Below, piece by piece: positions 47,184 through 57,276 of a DNA stretch of 64,000 bases; position 1 is the stretch's first letter, and each line of letters starts with the position of its first letter. The translations under genes were made by a program, and so were the position numbers. The notes beneath the pieces were generated by a model. That model did no database searches. It had not been told where the DNA came from and worked only from the letters and a program-made list of their open reading frames with translations. This DNA is from Arthrobacter sp. ISL-95. Lineage in GTDB: Bacteria; Actinomycetota; Actinomycetes; Actinomycetales; Micrococcaceae. The DNA lies in NCBI RefSeq assembly GCF_018613695.1, contig NZ_JAGGPR010000002.1:124001-188000 (forward strand). The letters are read 5' to 3'.

Positions 47184-48611
47184 TCAGGCCTTGTGGGCCG
47201 GGGCGGTCATGGTGGTTACGTCAAGAGCCTTGTCCAGCTGTGCCTCGGTGACCTTGCCTTCACCTTCACCGACGAAGCCGAGCTTCTCGGTGGCCTGGCG
47301 GATGGTCAGGCTTTCCTTGACGGCGATCTTTGCGATCTTGGCGGCGTTCTCGTACCCGATGTACTTGTTCAGCGGGGTGACGATTGACGGAGAAGCCTCG
47401 GCGAGGAAGCGCGCGCGCTCAACGTTGGCGGTGATGCCGTCGATCATCTTGTCGGCCATGACGCGGCTGGTGTTGGCCAGCAGGCGGATGGACTCAAGCA
47501 GGTTGGCAGCCATGACGGGGATGCCCACGTTGAGCTCGAACGCGCCGTTGGTGCCGGACCAAGCGATGGCGGTGTCGTTGCCGATCACCTGTGCGCAGAC
47601 CATGATGGACGCTTCGCAGATGACCGGGTTGACCTTGCCCGGCATGATGGAGGAGCCCGGCTGAAGGTCCGGGATGGCGATCTCACCCAGGCCCGTGTTG
47701 GGGCCGGAGCCCATCCAGCGGAGGTCGTTGTTGATCTTCATGAAGGAGATCGCGATGTTGCGGAGCTGGCTGGAACCCTCGATCAGGCCGTCGCGGTTTG
47801 CCTGGGCTTCGAAGTGGTCGCGTGCCTCGGTCAACGGCAAGCCGGTATCGGCGGCCAGGAGCTCGATTACACGCTCCGGGAAGCCGGCCGGGGTGTTGAT
47901 GCCGGTGCCCACAGCGGTACCACCGAGGGGAACTTCAGCAACGCGGGGGAGTGCGGCGTTGATGCGCTCAATGCCATAGCGGACCTGTGCTGCATAACCG
48001 CCGAACTCCTGGCCGAGCATGACCGGAGTGGCATCCATGAGGTGGGTACGGCCGGACTTGACGACGTCCTTGAACTCCACAGCCTTACGGTCCAGGGAAG
48101 CAGCAAGGTAGTCGAGCGCCGGGATGAGGTCGTTGATCAGGGCCGAAGTGGCGGCAACGTGTACGGATGTCGGGAAGACATCGTTGGAGGACTGCGAGGC
48201 GTTCACATGGTCGTTCGGGTGGACAACTTTGTCACTCCCGGCGGCCGCGAGGGCGCGCGATGCGAGCTCGGCGATGACCTCGTTGGTGTTCATGTTGGAG
48301 GAAGTGCCCGAGCCGGTCTGGAAGACGTCAATCGGGAAGTCGCCGTCGTACTTACCGGTGGCTACCTCATCGGCAGCAGCGGCGATAGCCTCGGCGAGCT
48401 CACCATCGAGCACCCCCAGTTCGGCATTCGCCAGGGCAGCTGCCTTCTTCACGCGGGCCAGGGCCTCAATGTGGGTGCGCTCAAGCGTCTTGCCGGAGAT
48501 CGGGAAGTTCTCCACAGCACGCTGCGTCTGGGCGCGGTACAGGGCGTTCACGGGGACGCGAACTTCGCCCATCGTGTCATGTTCAATACGGAACTCAGTG
48601 GTGGAAGTCAT
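47184..48611 (-). CDS. fumC: Class II fumarate hydratase
   Basis: A 475-residue TCA-cycle enzyme that converts fumarate and malate without an iron-sulfur cluster. The superfamily signature [15 protein letters not shown] is intact, as are the substrate segments [12 protein letters not shown] and [12 protein letters not shown] and the THLMDATP loop. The C-terminal extension fits the class II homotetramer. It is the last gene of a minus-strand run, DUF4245, carbonic anhydrase, fumC. Confidence 0.96.
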   Translation of the reverse strand: MTSTTEFRIEHDTMGEVRVPVNALYRAQTQRAVENFPISGKTLERTHIEALARVKKAAALANAELGVLDGELAEAIAAAADEVATGKYDGDFPIDVFQTGSGTSSNMNTNEVIAELASRALAAAGSDKVVHPNDHVNASQSSNDVFPTSVHVAATSALINDLIPALDYLAASLDRKAVEFKDVVKSGRTHLMDATPVMLGQEFGGYAAQVRYGIERINAALPRVAEVPLGGTAVGTGINTPAGFPERVIELLAADTGLPLTEARDHFEAQANRDGLIEGSSQLRNIAISFMKINNDLRWMGSGPNTGLGEIAIPDLQPGSSIMPGKVNPVICEASIMVCAQVIGNDTAIAWSGTNGAFELNVGIPVMAANLLESIRLLANTSRVMADKMIDGITANVERARFLAEASPSIVTPLNKYIGYENAAKIAKIAVKESLTIRQATEKLGFVGEGEGKVTEAQLDKALDVTTMTAPAHKA

Positions 48612-48664
48612 GGGGCTAGCTTATGGCGATTGGACGCCTCACAGAAAACCCGGAGGGTAGTGCT

Positions 48665-48694
48665 ACGTGCTCCGGCGCCACGGCCGGAGCACGT
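48665..48694 (-). terminator. Hairpin between carbonic anhydrase and fumC
   Basis: ACGTGCTCCGGC (48665-48676) pairs perfectly with GCCGGAGCACGT (48683-48694) around 6 bases. There is no T run, so it may act as a weak terminator or a processing site. Confidence 0.55.
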
Positions 48695-48698
48695 CTTC

Positions 48699-49313
48699 CT
48701 AGAGCTTGCCGATCCCGGAAACGAGGGCCGCACGGCCTTCGTCAAGCTTGTAGGACAATCCGATGACGGCAACGCGGTCGTCGTCGATGGCGTCGGAAAT
48801 CACACGCGAGCTGTCAGCAAGACGGGCTGCCGTCTGCTTGACGTGCTCCACCACCATGTCGTTGACGTCGTCCTGGTTGTTGCGCTTGGCCGTCAGGACC
48901 GACGGCGTGATGCGCTCCACGAGGTCGCGGATGAAGCCCGGAGGCATCTCGCCCGTTTCCACAGCCGCTTTGGTGGCCTTCACGGCACCGCAGCTGTCAT
49001 GGCCGAGGATGACGATCAACGGCACGCGGAGTTCGCTGATGCTGTACTCGAGTGAACCGAGGACTGCGTCGTCAATGACCTGGCCCGCAGTGCGCACCAC
49101 GAAGGCGTCACCCAGGCCCAAGTCAAAGATGATCTCTGCAGCGAGCCGGGAATCCGAGCAGCCGAAGATCACGGCAAACGGGTTCTGGTTCTCAATCAGC
49201 GAAGAGCGTCGCGAAGCATCCTGGTTGGGGTGCAGGGATTCGCCGGAAACAAAGCGTTCGTTGCCCTCGCGGAGACGGCGCCACGCCAGGGCTGGAGTCA
49301 GGTAAGTAGGCAC
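48699..49313 (-). CDS. Beta-class carbonic anhydrase
   Basis: A 204-residue zinc enzyme that hydrates CO2 to bicarbonate. Zinc ligands are Cys52 in FGCSDSR, His105 and Cys108 in ILGHDSCGA, with the Asp54/Arg56 dyad also present. Length is the family norm for the soluble beta class. GTG start. Placed with fumC and glpX, it may supply bicarbonate for anaplerotic carboxylation, which is an inference from position only. Confidence 0.95.
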   Translation of the reverse strand: MPTYLTPALAWRRLREGNERFVSGESLHPNQDASRRSSLIENQNPFAVIFGCSDSRLAAEIIFDLGLGDAFVVRTAGQVIDDAVLGSLEYSISELRVPLIVILGHDSCGAVKATKAAVETGEMPPGFIRDLVERITPSVLTAKRNNQDDVNDMVVEHVKQTAARLADSSRVISDAIDDDRVAVIGLSYKLDEGRAALVSGIGKL

Positions 49314-49381
49314 GAGCCTTACTTTACGACGCAGACACCGCAGTCCGTGAAACTGTTGCGCGGATTAACCCGGATAGCCGG

Positions 49382-50083
49382 TCAGGCGGAAGGCTGCGCG
49401 GAAGAAGTTGCGGTGGCCGGGACGCTTGCAGGCGGTGCCTGCTCTGCGGACTTCACGACGGCGGCCGCCAGGGTTGCGAACTCTTCCAGGTTTGCCGTGC
49501 CGCTGAGAACGATGGTGGTTCCGCGGTATTCCAGGACCATGCTGCGCTTTTCCTTGCCGGAGTCCCGCAGTTCCCATTCCTGGCCACCCGCGTCACGGGT
49601 GCCGGTGACGGGGAGGTTCTCCGTCTGCTGCAAAACCCACGTGGGGTTCGCCTGGCTGGTCTGGGTGAGTCCGATGAAATTCTCCTTGGGAGTCAGGAAA
49701 CCGATCTCCCAGGTAGGCACGCCGCTGCCCGTGCCGGACTCCCACCGGGCGTAATTGGGCTTGAATGTGTCGCCGGTATCCGGGGTGACCGGTGTGAATC
49801 CCGCCACACCTGTGGCGTTGCGGGCGATGGCCGCGACGTCAACATCAGGCCGGAAACCCTCGCCCTTGGGCGCCGGGTTCATCAAAACAATGGGGAGGAA
49901 AGCCAGGACACAAACCAGTAGCGCAATGACCATGCCGATGACCGAAGCGTTGGCCCGCTTGGCAGCTTTCGCCGCAATGACGGGTTTAAAGGGGGCATCC
50001 GGGGCTGCCTGGGCATCATTTTGCTTGGCCGCTGCAGCATCAGAGGTGTTCTCTGCTGCGGGCTTGTCCTGCGTTTCACTCAC
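49382..50083 (-). CDS. DUF4245 membrane protein
   Basis: A 233-residue protein: an acidic, alanine-rich cytoplasmic N-terminus of about 45 residues, one span (VIGMVIALLVCVLAFLPIVLM) and an outside domain of about 155 residues with PTWEIGFLTPKENFIGL. These match the actinobacterial DUF4245 family, function unknown. GTG (first base 50083) is used; the GGAGGG in front of it is unusually close, so the start is not certain. It faces glpX across the divergent region, an arrangement known from other actinobacteria. Confidence 0.8.
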   Translation of the reverse strand: MSETQDKPAAENTSDAAAAKQNDAQAAPDAPFKPVIAAKAAKRANASVIGMVIALLVCVLAFLPIVLMNPAPKGEGFRPDVDVAAIARNATGVAGFTPVTPDTGDTFKPNYARWESGTGSGVPTWEIGFLTPKENFIGLTQTSQANPTWVLQQTENLPVTGTRDAGGQEWELRDSGKEKRSMVLEYRGTTIVLSGTANLEEFATLAAAVVKSAEQAPPASVPATATSSAQPSA

Positions 50084-50268
50084 CCCTCCATGATCCCTTA
50101 TCCCGGCAGGGAACACACATCCGGCAACCTCACAACGGGTACTGGGGGCCGCGGTCATCCAATGACTCCCGGAGCACGTGGCGACTATGATCGTTGATAG
50201 AGGAACCCCGGGTTGCCCCGCGCAACCATGTCCGGTCCCGTGAATCGTCACTCGAAGAAGAGGTTCAA

Positions 50269-51306
50269 GTGTCTCCTGCACCAATGACCCAGCAGTATTC
50301 CACGATTTCGCCGTCGCTCGCCGTCGGCATCGACGAACCCGACCGCAACCTTGCGCTTGAACTCGTCCGTGTCACCGAGGCCGCGGCAATTGCCGGTGGC
50401 CACTGGGTAGGTTTCGGTGACAAAAACAAGGCAGACGGCGCCGCCGTGGATGCCATGCGTTCATTCCTTCAAACCGTCCACTTCAATGGCGTTGTGGTCA
50501 TCGGTGAAGGCGAAAAAGATGAAGCCCCCATGCTGTTCAACGGTGAGCAGGTTGGTGACGGCACCGGTCCCGAGTGCGACGTCGCCGTCGACCCCATCGA
50601 CGGAACCCGCCTGACCGCCCTCGGCATCAACAACGCCCTCGCGGTGCTGGCAGTTGCCGAGCGCGGATCCATGTTCGACCCCTCCGCCGTGTTCTACATG
50701 GAGAAGCTCGTCACCGGCCCCGAAGCCGCCGACATGGTGGACCTGCGCCTGCCCGTCAAGCAGAACCTGCACCTCATCGCCAAGGCCAAGGGCGTCAAAG
50801 TCAACCAGCTCAACGTCATGATCCTGGACCGCGACCGTCACCGCCCCCTCGTGGAAGAAATCCGCGAAGCCGGTGCCCGCACCAAGTTCATCATGGACGG
50901 TGACGTCGCCGGCGCCATCGCAGCGGCCCGCTCCGGCACCGGCGTCGACGCCCTCATGGGCATCGGTGGCACACCGGAGGGCATTGTTACGGCTTGTGCC
51001 ATCAAGTCCCTCGGTGGTGTCATCCAGGGCCGCCTGTGGCCCACCTCGGACGACGAAAAGCAGAAGGCCATCGACGCCGGACACGACCTCGACCGCGTCC
51101 TGTCCACGAACGACCTCGTCACCTCGGACAACTGCTACTTCGCAGCAACCGGCATCACCGACGGCGACCTCCTCCACGGCGTGCGCTACCAGAAGGACCG
51201 CGTCATGACGCAGTCAATCGTGATGCGCTCCAAGTCCGGGACGGTCCGCTTCGTAGAGGCAGAGCACCACGCTTCCAAGTGGGAGACATACGCGCGCAAG
51301 CCGTAA
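50269..51306 (+). CDS. glpX: Class II fructose-1,6-bisphosphatase
   Basis: A 345-residue gluconeogenic phosphatase that converts fructose-1,6-bisphosphate to fructose-6-phosphate. Metal and phosphate motifs are IGEGEKDEAPML, CDVAVDPIDGTRLTA and MGIGGTPEGIVTA. The N-terminal 15 residues before LAVGIDEPDRN are poorly conserved; ATG 50284 is an alternative start. AGAAGAGG lies before GTG 50269. As is common in actinobacteria, GlpX is probably the main FBPase. Confidence 0.94.
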   Translation: MSPAPMTQQYSTISPSLAVGIDEPDRNLALELVRVTEAAAIAGGHWVGFGDKNKADGAAVDAMRSFLQTVHFNGVVVIGEGEKDEAPMLFNGEQVGDGTGPECDVAVDPIDGTRLTALGINNALAVLAVAERGSMFDPSAVFYMEKLVTGPEAADMVDLRLPVKQNLHLIAKAKGVKVNQLNVMILDRDRHRPLVEEIREAGARTKFIMDGDVAGAIAAARSGTGVDALMGIGGTPEGIVTACAIKSLGGVIQGRLWPTSDDEKQKAIDAGHDLDRVLSTNDLVTSDNCYFAATGITDGDLLHGVRYQKDRVMTQSIVMRSKSGTVRFVEAEHHASKWETYARKP

Positions 51307-51331
51307 CCTCCACTGCTGTCGCGTCTTTGAC

Positions 51332-51413
51332 GCGAAAAGCGCCCCATCGCTCTGCGGCTATCTCCTCGTACCTCGTCGATTTGATGCCGCTCCCGCGATG
51401 GGGCGCTTTTCGC
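51332..51413. repeat. Long hairpin with conserved loop, copy B (after glpX)
   Basis: A perfect 19-base stem, 51332-51350 with 51395-51413 (GCGAAAAGCGCCCCATCGC). The 44-base loop contains GGCTATCTC, ACCTCGTCG and TTTGATGCCGCT and aligns with the loop of the hairpin at 41763-41844. It follows the glpX stop by 25 bases and faces the minus-strand FemX gene, so it may end both transcripts. Confidence 0.65.
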
Positions 51414-51473
51414 TGTCCAGAGGAGATTGCGTGGGCGCCCGGCCTTGCGCGCTATTGGGGGTGACGGTGGGGC

Positions 51474-52409
51474 CTAGCGGAGTTTGTCGCGGAGTTTTCT
51501 GGCCAGCTGGTAGGCGCCATAGCGGAGCTTGTTGACCGGGAGGTCCCAGGTGCCGGGGTAGGAGACTTCGCGTCCACCGAATGACTTCTTGAACGCAGTG
51601 AAGCCCGCCCATTTGTGGTCCGGCTGGTCTTCGGGGGCCACACCCCAGAGGTCCACGTGTTTGAGGCCCTTCTCCTTGGCGTCAGCCATCAGGGTCACCA
51701 GGAGGGGGATGCCCGCGCTGAGCTTGCGATGGGTATCATCCAGGGCTGCGTGGGCGTACACGCGGGTGTCCGCGGAGTCGTAGGTGAAAGCAGCGGCGAT
51801 CGGTTCGCCCTCAAGCTCCGCGATGAACAGCGTCCCAGCGCCGTTGGGCAGCAGGGAGGCAGCTACTTGGGTAAGGTACTCGTCACTTTGGGGCTTGAAG
51901 CCGTTCCGTGCAGCTGTCAGGTGGAGGAAGTGCAGGAGAATTCTGATGTCGGCGGGATCCCGTGAAGCGCGGAACGTCACGCCCTTCTTGTGGATGTTCC
52001 GGTAGAGGTTCCTGTTGGTCGGCTTCATGCCGGCCAGGACATCCTTGAAGTCCCCCTCAAGATCCACGATCCAGCTGAGCTCAGGCTGCTGGTTGACCGG
52101 CGCGGGCCTCAAGCCGCGGGCGCGAAGGAGGGAACCGGCGTCGGACGCTGTAAGTCCTGCGGCTGCGGGCTCCATCCGTACGAAGACCGCACCCTCATTC
52201 TTCGCCAGTGCCACCAAGGCTGCAGTGGCGGCGTCGAAAGCTTCCACTGACTCAGCCACAGGGCCGTAAGGAGCGTAAATGACCTTGCCGGCATGGTTCT
52301 TCTCCTCGATGGCGAGGAAGCTCCAGCCGGGTCCGGACTGCTCGTGGACACGGCGTCCCAAGGAACGCTGGACAGCCGCCCACGCGGGCGTTTGCAGGAA
52401 AAACTCCAT
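51474..52409 (-). CDS. FemX/FemAB-like peptidyltransferase (peptidoglycan bridge type)
   Basis: A 311-residue protein with two GNAT-like folds, as in enzymes that add the first amino acids of the interpeptide bridge to lipid II using aminoacyl-tRNA. Marks are FLQTPAWAAVQRSLG at the N-terminus, MKPTNRNLYRNIHKKGV, FIAELEGEPIAAAFTY, and HVDLWGVAPEDQPDHKWAGF with FKKSFGG late. The bridge composition cannot be deduced. It follows manA by 3 bases in a minus-strand run that also holds an LCP protein. Confidence 0.9.
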   Translation of the reverse strand: MEFFLQTPAWAAVQRSLGRRVHEQSGPGWSFLAIEEKNHAGKVIYAPYGPVAESVEAFDAATAALVALAKNEGAVFVRMEPAAAGLTASDAGSLLRARGLRPAPVNQQPELSWIVDLEGDFKDVLAGMKPTNRNLYRNIHKKGVTFRASRDPADIRILLHFLHLTAARNGFKPQSDEYLTQVAASLLPNGAGTLFIAELEGEPIAAAFTYDSADTRVYAHAALDDTHRKLSAGIPLLVTLMADAKEKGLKHVDLWGVAPEDQPDHKWAGFTAFKKSFGGREVSYPGTWDLPVNKLRYGAYQLARKLRDKLR

Positions 52410-52412
52410 GGA

Positions 52413-53663
52413 TCAGTTCCCCAGGCCGGTGGTCACGGCGAAGGCAACACTGACGTCCGTGGCACCCTGCACCGGGTGGACGTTGACGGGCGCTTCGATG
52501 TCGGGGATGAACGCAGCGGCGCCACGCTCAAGCCGGAGGTCGCTCTTGGGCGAGTCGAGCAGCACCGAACCGGCGACCACCACGACGACGGCCGGCCCGG
52601 TTTGTGCCAAGGGCACCGGTTCGGCGCCGGGGCCAAGCTCAATGCGCTGGAGCTGGAATTCCTTGAATGGCGGCCGATACAGTTCCTGACCGAACTCCGT
52701 CCCGCTGAGCTGGACACGCGGCACGCCGAGAGCTTCGAAGCGTACGGTCCTGAGAAGCTCAGGGATGTCCAGGTGTTTGGCGGTGAGGCCGCCGCGCAGC
52801 ACGTTATCGGAGGAAGCCATGACTTCCACACCCAAGCCGTGGAGGTAGGCGTGGATATTCCCGGCAGGCAGGTACACAACCTCGCCGGGTTCCAGAGACA
52901 GGTGGTTCAGAAGGAGCGAGATGAGGACGCCGGGATCGCCCGGGAAGGCCTCATTGATGTCCAACATCGCGGCAAGCACCTCACGGTGCGGTTCCAACGG
53001 CGCGCCGGCGGAGAAGACGGCCACCACTTCGTTGATCGCATCGGAAACCTGGCTGCCGCCCTCGATCAGACGGCTGAAAGCTGCTTTCAGGGCAGCGGAC
53101 TCGTCAGGCAAAGCAAGGTCCGAAATGACGTTGGTCATCACGGACGGAACAGTGACGGCAGCGGAATCAAGGACGCGGGCCAGATGCTCAAAGACCGCTT
53201 TGGACGCGGAGGGAGGGCGGAAGCCACACAGAGCCTTGAACGGAGTCAGGGCAAAGATCATCTCCGGTTTGTGGTTGTCGTCGCGGTAGTTGCGTTCTGC
53301 TGCATCCGCGGGGATGCCGGCGGCGTTCTCGCGGGCGAACCCTTCCTTCGCCTGATCCAGGCTTGGGTGCACCTGCAGGGACAGGGGCTGGCCGGCAGCG
53401 AGGAATTTGGTGAGGAACGGCAGCCGGGGTCCGAACTCGGCGATGCTTTCCGAACCCAGGCAGCGCAGGGGATCCGAGGCGATCAATGCGTCCAGTGGCT
53501 GAGTGACCCCGTTGGGGTGGACGGCTGTGGAGGGGGAGTCCGGGTGGGCTCCGATCCACATTTCTGCTTCGGGACCACCCGATGCAGGCCGACCCAGCAA
53601 CTCGGCAATCGCCGTCGTCGAACCCCACGCATAGGGTCGCAAAACATTCTCAATCTGGTACAC
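52413..53663 (-). CDS. manA: Mannose-6-phosphate isomerase, class I
   Basis: A 416-residue zinc enzyme that converts fructose-6-phosphate to mannose-6-phosphate, the entry to GDP-mannose for envelope glycans. The zinc-binding LQVHPSLDQAKEGF and NHKPEMIFALTPF segments and PEAEMWIGAHPDSPS are intact, and YLPAGNIHAYLHGLGVE is the second cupin mark. Length is the family norm. It sits between LCP and FemX-like genes, consistent with envelope work. Confidence 0.95.
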   Translation of the reverse strand: MYQIENVLRPYAWGSTTAIAELLGRPASGGPEAEMWIGAHPDSPSTAVHPNGVTQPLDALIASDPLRCLGSESIAEFGPRLPFLTKFLAAGQPLSLQVHPSLDQAKEGFARENAAGIPADAAERNYRDDNHKPEMIFALTPFKALCGFRPPSASKAVFEHLARVLDSAAVTVPSVMTNVISDLALPDESAALKAAFSRLIEGGSQVSDAINEVVAVFSAGAPLEPHREVLAAMLDINEAFPGDPGVLISLLLNHLSLEPGEVVYLPAGNIHAYLHGLGVEVMASSDNVLRGGLTAKHLDIPELLRTVRFEALGVPRVQLSGTEFGQELYRPPFKEFQLQRIELGPGAEPVPLAQTGPAVVVVVAGSVLLDSPKSDLRLERGAAAFIPDIEAPVNVHPVQGATDVSVAFAVTTGLGN

Positions 53664-53711
53664 GAAAGAAAGTCCTTATCGTCGCGCTGAACGTGAGGGG
53701 CGGAAGGCAGC

Positions 53712-55334
53712 TTACAGCGGCGCGCACTGTCCGTTGGTAGCCACCAGATCCCGGATGCCTTGCTCATCGCCTTGGGCTTTGAGGCCGTTCAGCAACTCGA
53801 TGGTGATCGGAGTGCCGTCGGGTGTGGTGGTCACCGGCGTAAAGTCGGCCGATGGCGACGGCAACTGGCTGGCAGGTACGGACCCCGCCAGCGGACCGGC
53901 TGCCATGACGGCCCCGGCAGTAGCTCCGTCATAGGAAACGACGGCGTCACGCGCCTTGGGCGTGTTGGACGACGCCAGAACTTCCTGGACCTTGGAATGG
54001 ATCAGGTCAAAGTCGGGCACCGTGGAGAAGGAAGCGTCAAAATCCGGGGGCCCGATAGTGAGGCGCTTGACCGGCTGGTTCTTGGACTTCAAAGCGAGGT
54101 CCACGAAGCTGCCCAGCTGGTTGGAAGAAATATTGGAGTCGACCACCTTGGTGCCGGCGTTGGCGATGTCCTCGAACTTGGTGAGGAGGGTGGCGGGGTC
54201 CAGCTGCTTGAGCATGGCCTGCTGCACGCACTGTTGGCGCGCAATGCGGGCGTAGTCATCCACGAATTCGCGGGACCGTCCGTACCACAGGGCCTGGAAC
54301 CCATTCAGCTGCTGGTCCCCGGCGGGGATCCAGCCATCAGGCATGCCGTGAATTCCGTTGGCCTCATCAGTGACGGGACCACTGATGGGCACCCAACCTC
54401 CGGCCTTGATGCGGATTCCGCCCATGGCGTCGATGAGCTTGGCGAAGCCGTCCATATCCACCAGCACATATGCCTGGACGGTGATGCCCAACGTGCCGGA
54501 CACAGCTTCGAGCGTGGCCTGGGCGCCGGGATCGGGAACTCCCGGATAGAGATCCTGGTAGTTGTTGGTGACCTCGGTGTTAACGGCGTTGATGAGGCAT
54601 TCGTCGCCGCAGTTGTAGCCATCCGGGTAGATCTTGCGCATGGGCGAGCCCTCGCTGAACTGCGCATTCTGAAGGTTACGCGGGACGGAGATGATGGCGC
54701 TCTCGCCCGTTTTCGCATCGACGCTGATGACGGAGAGGCTGTCCGGCCGGCGACCTGTCCTGTCGTCGCCGGCGTCGCCGCCCATCATGAGGAAGTTATA
54801 GCGTCCGTCCACGGGATCAATGGCAGGACCGGCGTCGAAGATGCTGCCAATCGCATTTCGGCTCACGTTCAGCACGTAGGCGAGGTAGCCCAGGGACCCG
54901 CTGGCGATGACAGTGCTTACTGCCAGGACCACAGCGATGATGGGCCGCATTCCTGGGGCCAGGAGTCCAGGCCTGATGATCCGAAAAGTATTGAGGAACA
55001 GGAAAGCCCAGCCCAAGGCCAACGCCACCAGAATCACAATGATGAACAACGAGCCCACGGGGTGGGTGGCAAGGCTGAGCAGCAAGCTTCGATTCACCAA
55101 AGCAATGGACAGCGTGAGCAGGGCAAGGGCCCACACCGTAATGGTGACGCGCAAAGCAATGCGGCCAAGTTTGCGGTCCCCGGCAACGATTTGGGCGCTG
55201 CCGGGAACAAAGAGAGTGAGGAGGACCAGCACAAAGGCGCGTTTGGTCCGCACCGGAGCGCTTGCGCCGGACGGATAGCGGACGGGATCAGTCAGGGCGG
55301 AACCGGGCTGACCCGGGGTCTTGTGCATGGTCAT
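53712..55334 (-). CDS. LytR-CpsA-Psr (LCP) family glycopolymer transferase
   Basis: A 540-residue membrane protein. The N-terminal 155 residues hold about four spans, more than the single span of most LCP proteins. The LCP domain then starts near RYNFLMMGGDAGDDRTGRRPDSL, with the conserved arginine and aspartates, and continues through SVPRNL to WYGRSREFVDDYARIARQQ. LCP enzymes move glycopolymers such as teichoic acid or arabinogalactan from a lipid carrier to peptidoglycan. The order purK, purE, LCP, manA, femX suggests one transcript. Confidence 0.92.
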   Translation of the reverse strand: MTMHKTPGQPGSALTDPVRYPSGASAPVRTKRAFVLVLLTLFVPGSAQIVAGDRKLGRIALRVTITVWALALLTLSIALVNRSLLLSLATHPVGSLFIIVILVALALGWAFLFLNTFRIIRPGLLAPGMRPIIAVVLAVSTVIASGSLGYLAYVLNVSRNAIGSIFDAGPAIDPVDGRYNFLMMGGDAGDDRTGRRPDSLSVISVDAKTGESAIISVPRNLQNAQFSEGSPMRKIYPDGYNCGDECLINAVNTEVTNNYQDLYPGVPDPGAQATLEAVSGTLGITVQAYVLVDMDGFAKLIDAMGGIRIKAGGWVPISGPVTDEANGIHGMPDGWIPAGDQQLNGFQALWYGRSREFVDDYARIARQQCVQQAMLKQLDPATLLTKFEDIANAGTKVVDSNISSNQLGSFVDLALKSKNQPVKRLTIGPPDFDASFSTVPDFDLIHSKVQEVLASSNTPKARDAVVSYDGATAGAVMAAGPLAGSVPASQLPSPSADFTPVTTTPDGTPITIELLNGLKAQGDEQGIRDLVATNGQCAPL

Positions 55335-55348
55335 CAGCCGCTGCCTTC

Positions 55349-55912
55349 CTAGCGGGAGCTCCGGGCGGATGCGTTGGCGGGGGAGAAGACCTCTTCTACC
55401 TTGTGGCGCAGGTTTTCGCCCTTCTTGGTGGCGACGTCATTCAATTCCTGGGCAAAGGTGAGGAGGTCTGCGCGAAGCCTGGACGCAAGTTCATCGGTTC
55501 CTGAAGCCAGCATACGAACAGCAAGGAGTCCCGCGTTGCGGGCGCCCGCGATGGACACCGTGGCTACTGGAACGCCGGCAGGCATTTGCACGATGGACAG
55601 CAGGGAGTCCATGCCATCAAGGGTTTTGAGGGGGACCGGGACTCCGATGACCGGAAGGGGCGTAACCGACGCCAGCATGCCGGGGAGGTGGGCTGCGCCA
55701 CCGGCGCCTGCGATGATGACGCGCAGGCCGCGTTCATGGGCCGTCTGTCCGTAACGGATCATTTCGGTAGGCATGCGGTGGGCTGAGACCACGTCCGCCT
55801 CGAAGGGGATGCCGAACTCGGCCAGGGCGTCCGCGGCGGCCTCCATGACCGGCCAATCGGAATCCGAGCCCATCACGAGTCCAACCAGTGGGGCTGTTGT
55901 TTCCGAAGTCAT
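55349..55912 (-). CDS. purE: N5-CAIR mutase (purine biosynthesis)
   Basis: A 187-residue enzyme that rearranges N5-CAIR to CAIR. The phosphate-binding [25 protein letters not shown] and [16 protein letters not shown] motifs are complete. A C-terminal tail of about 25 residues is extra. It overlaps purK by 4 bases, purK first. Confidence 0.95.
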   Translation of the reverse strand: MTSETTAPLVGLVMGSDSDWPVMEAAADALAEFGIPFEADVVSAHRMPTEMIRYGQTAHERGLRVIIAGAGGAAHLPGMLASVTPLPVIGVPVPLKTLDGMDSLLSIVQMPAGVPVATVSIAGARNAGLLAVRMLASGTDELASRLRADLLTFAQELNDVATKKGENLRHKVEEVFSPANASARSSR

Positions 55913-57096
55913 GCGGTCTCCTCAAGGGTGGTCTGTTCCGGTTTCCGGCCGTCACGGATGATGTTGGCTACCGCGGTAGCGCGCTGGCGGACGGACTCGA
56001 CATCGGAAACCGAGCTACCAACGAGGTTCACGTGGCCGATCTTGCGGCCGGGGCGGACGGACTTGCCGTAGGAATGCACTTTTGCCGCAGGTTCGAAGGC
56101 CAACGCCATAGGGAAGGCTTTGAAAAGGTCTTGGTTGTCGCCGCCCAGGAAGTTCTTCATGACCACCACAGGTGCCAGGGCATCGGTGGCGCCCAACGGA
56201 AGGTCCAACACGGCCCGCAGGTGCTGCTCGAACTGGCTGGTGATGGAGCCGTCCTGCGTCCAGTGACCAGTGTTATGCGGTCGCATGGCCAACTCGTTGA
56301 TGAGGAATCCCACTCCGGCTCCCGGCGTTTCGAAGAGTTCTGCAGCCATCACCCCAGTGACGCCGAGCTCGTTGGCAATGCGGAGGGCCGCCTCTTCGGC
56401 GGCAGCAGCCACTTCAATGGAAATGTTCTGGGCGGGTGCAATCACTTCGTCGCAAACCCCGTCCACCTGGATGGTGTGCACCACGGGCCAGGCACGGGAT
56501 TCTCCACTGGGACTGCGTGCCACAAGGGCTGAGAGCTCACGGCTGAAATCAACCTTGGCTTCGGCTAGCAGGGGGCTCATGGCCTCGAACCAGTCGGCTG
56601 TGTCCCGGGCGTCGTCCGGGGAGTCAACAATCCGCACACCCTTGCCGTCGTAGCCGCCGCGGGGCGTCTTCAGAACTACGGGCCAGCCGATCCTGTCGCC
56701 AAAGCCCACCAGTTCCTCAACGGTGTTGACCGCAGACCACTCGGGGTTAGGCAGCCCAAGACGATCAATGGCAGCGCGCATCACCAGCTTGTCCTGGGCG
56801 TTAACCAAAGCATCAGGGCCTGGCTGGACGTTGACGCCGGCGTCCAGCAGGGCCTGGAGGTGCTGGGTGGGGACGTGTTCGTGATCGAAGGTCATGACGT
56901 CCAGGCCCTTGGAGAACTCAAGAAGAGCGTCCAGGTCCTTGTAGTCGCCAATGGGCGCCGTGGCCACTGCGGCCACGGCAGAAACGTCCTCACCCTCGGC
57001 CAAAACACGGAGTTCGAAGCCCAGGGCGGTAGCGGGCGGAGCCATCATTCGTGCGAGTTGGCCGCCGCCAACAACGCCAATTACTGGAAAAGTCAC
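55909..57096 (-). CDS. purK: N5-CAIR synthase, ATP-grasp (purine biosynthesis)
   Basis: A 395-residue ATP-grasp enzyme that makes N5-CAIR from AIR, bicarbonate and [15 protein letters not shown] at the N-terminus, [12 protein letters not shown] (ATP loop) and [17 protein letters not shown] (metal site) are the family marks. Start ATG 57096; the upstream 180 bases separate it from the divergent gtrA gene. Confidence 0.95.
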   Translation of the reverse strand: MTFPVIGVVGGGQLARMMAPPATALGFELRVLAEGEDVSAVAAVATAPIGDYKDLDALLEFSKGLDVMTFDHEHVPTQHLQALLDAGVNVQPGPDALVNAQDKLVMRAAIDRLGLPNPEWSAVNTVEELVGFGDRIGWPVVLKTPRGGYDGKGVRIVDSPDDARDTADWFEAMSPLLAEAKVDFSRELSALVARSPSGESRAWPVVHTIQVDGVCDEVIAPAQNISIEVAAAAEEAALRIANELGVTGVMAAELFETPGAGVGFLINELAMRPHNTGHWTQDGSITSQFEQHLRAVLDLPLGATDALAPVVVMKNFLGGDNQDLFKAFPMALAFEPAAKVHSYGKSVRPGRKIGHVNLVGSSVSDVESVRQRATAVANIIRDGRKPEQTTLEETA

Positions 57097-57276
57097 AAGG
57101 TTCAGCCTACCGAACCGCTGGCGGGATCACTGATTCTGCCGCCCCCGTGGACGGTTTTTTGCAACGTAGAGGGCCAGTATCGGCCTTCTCACAGCCCCCT
57201 CAAAGGCAGCGCAGGGAAATCGGCGCTAAAATGAGCTTGGCCCATCGGCCCACTTTTTCAACGGCCATGGAGGGTC

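Noticed and set aside
47814..49055. A 413-codon plus-strand frame opposite fumC and carbonic anhydrase
   Set aside because: It spans two real genes and their gap, so it is a GC-driven artefact.
52293..53690. A 465-codon plus-strand frame opposite manA
   Set aside because: manA is complete on the minus strand; the plus frame lacks any motif.
53760..55352. A 530-codon plus-strand frame opposite the LCP gene
   Set aside because: Antisense to an intact LCP gene; composition is the complement of that gene and no family is recognisable.
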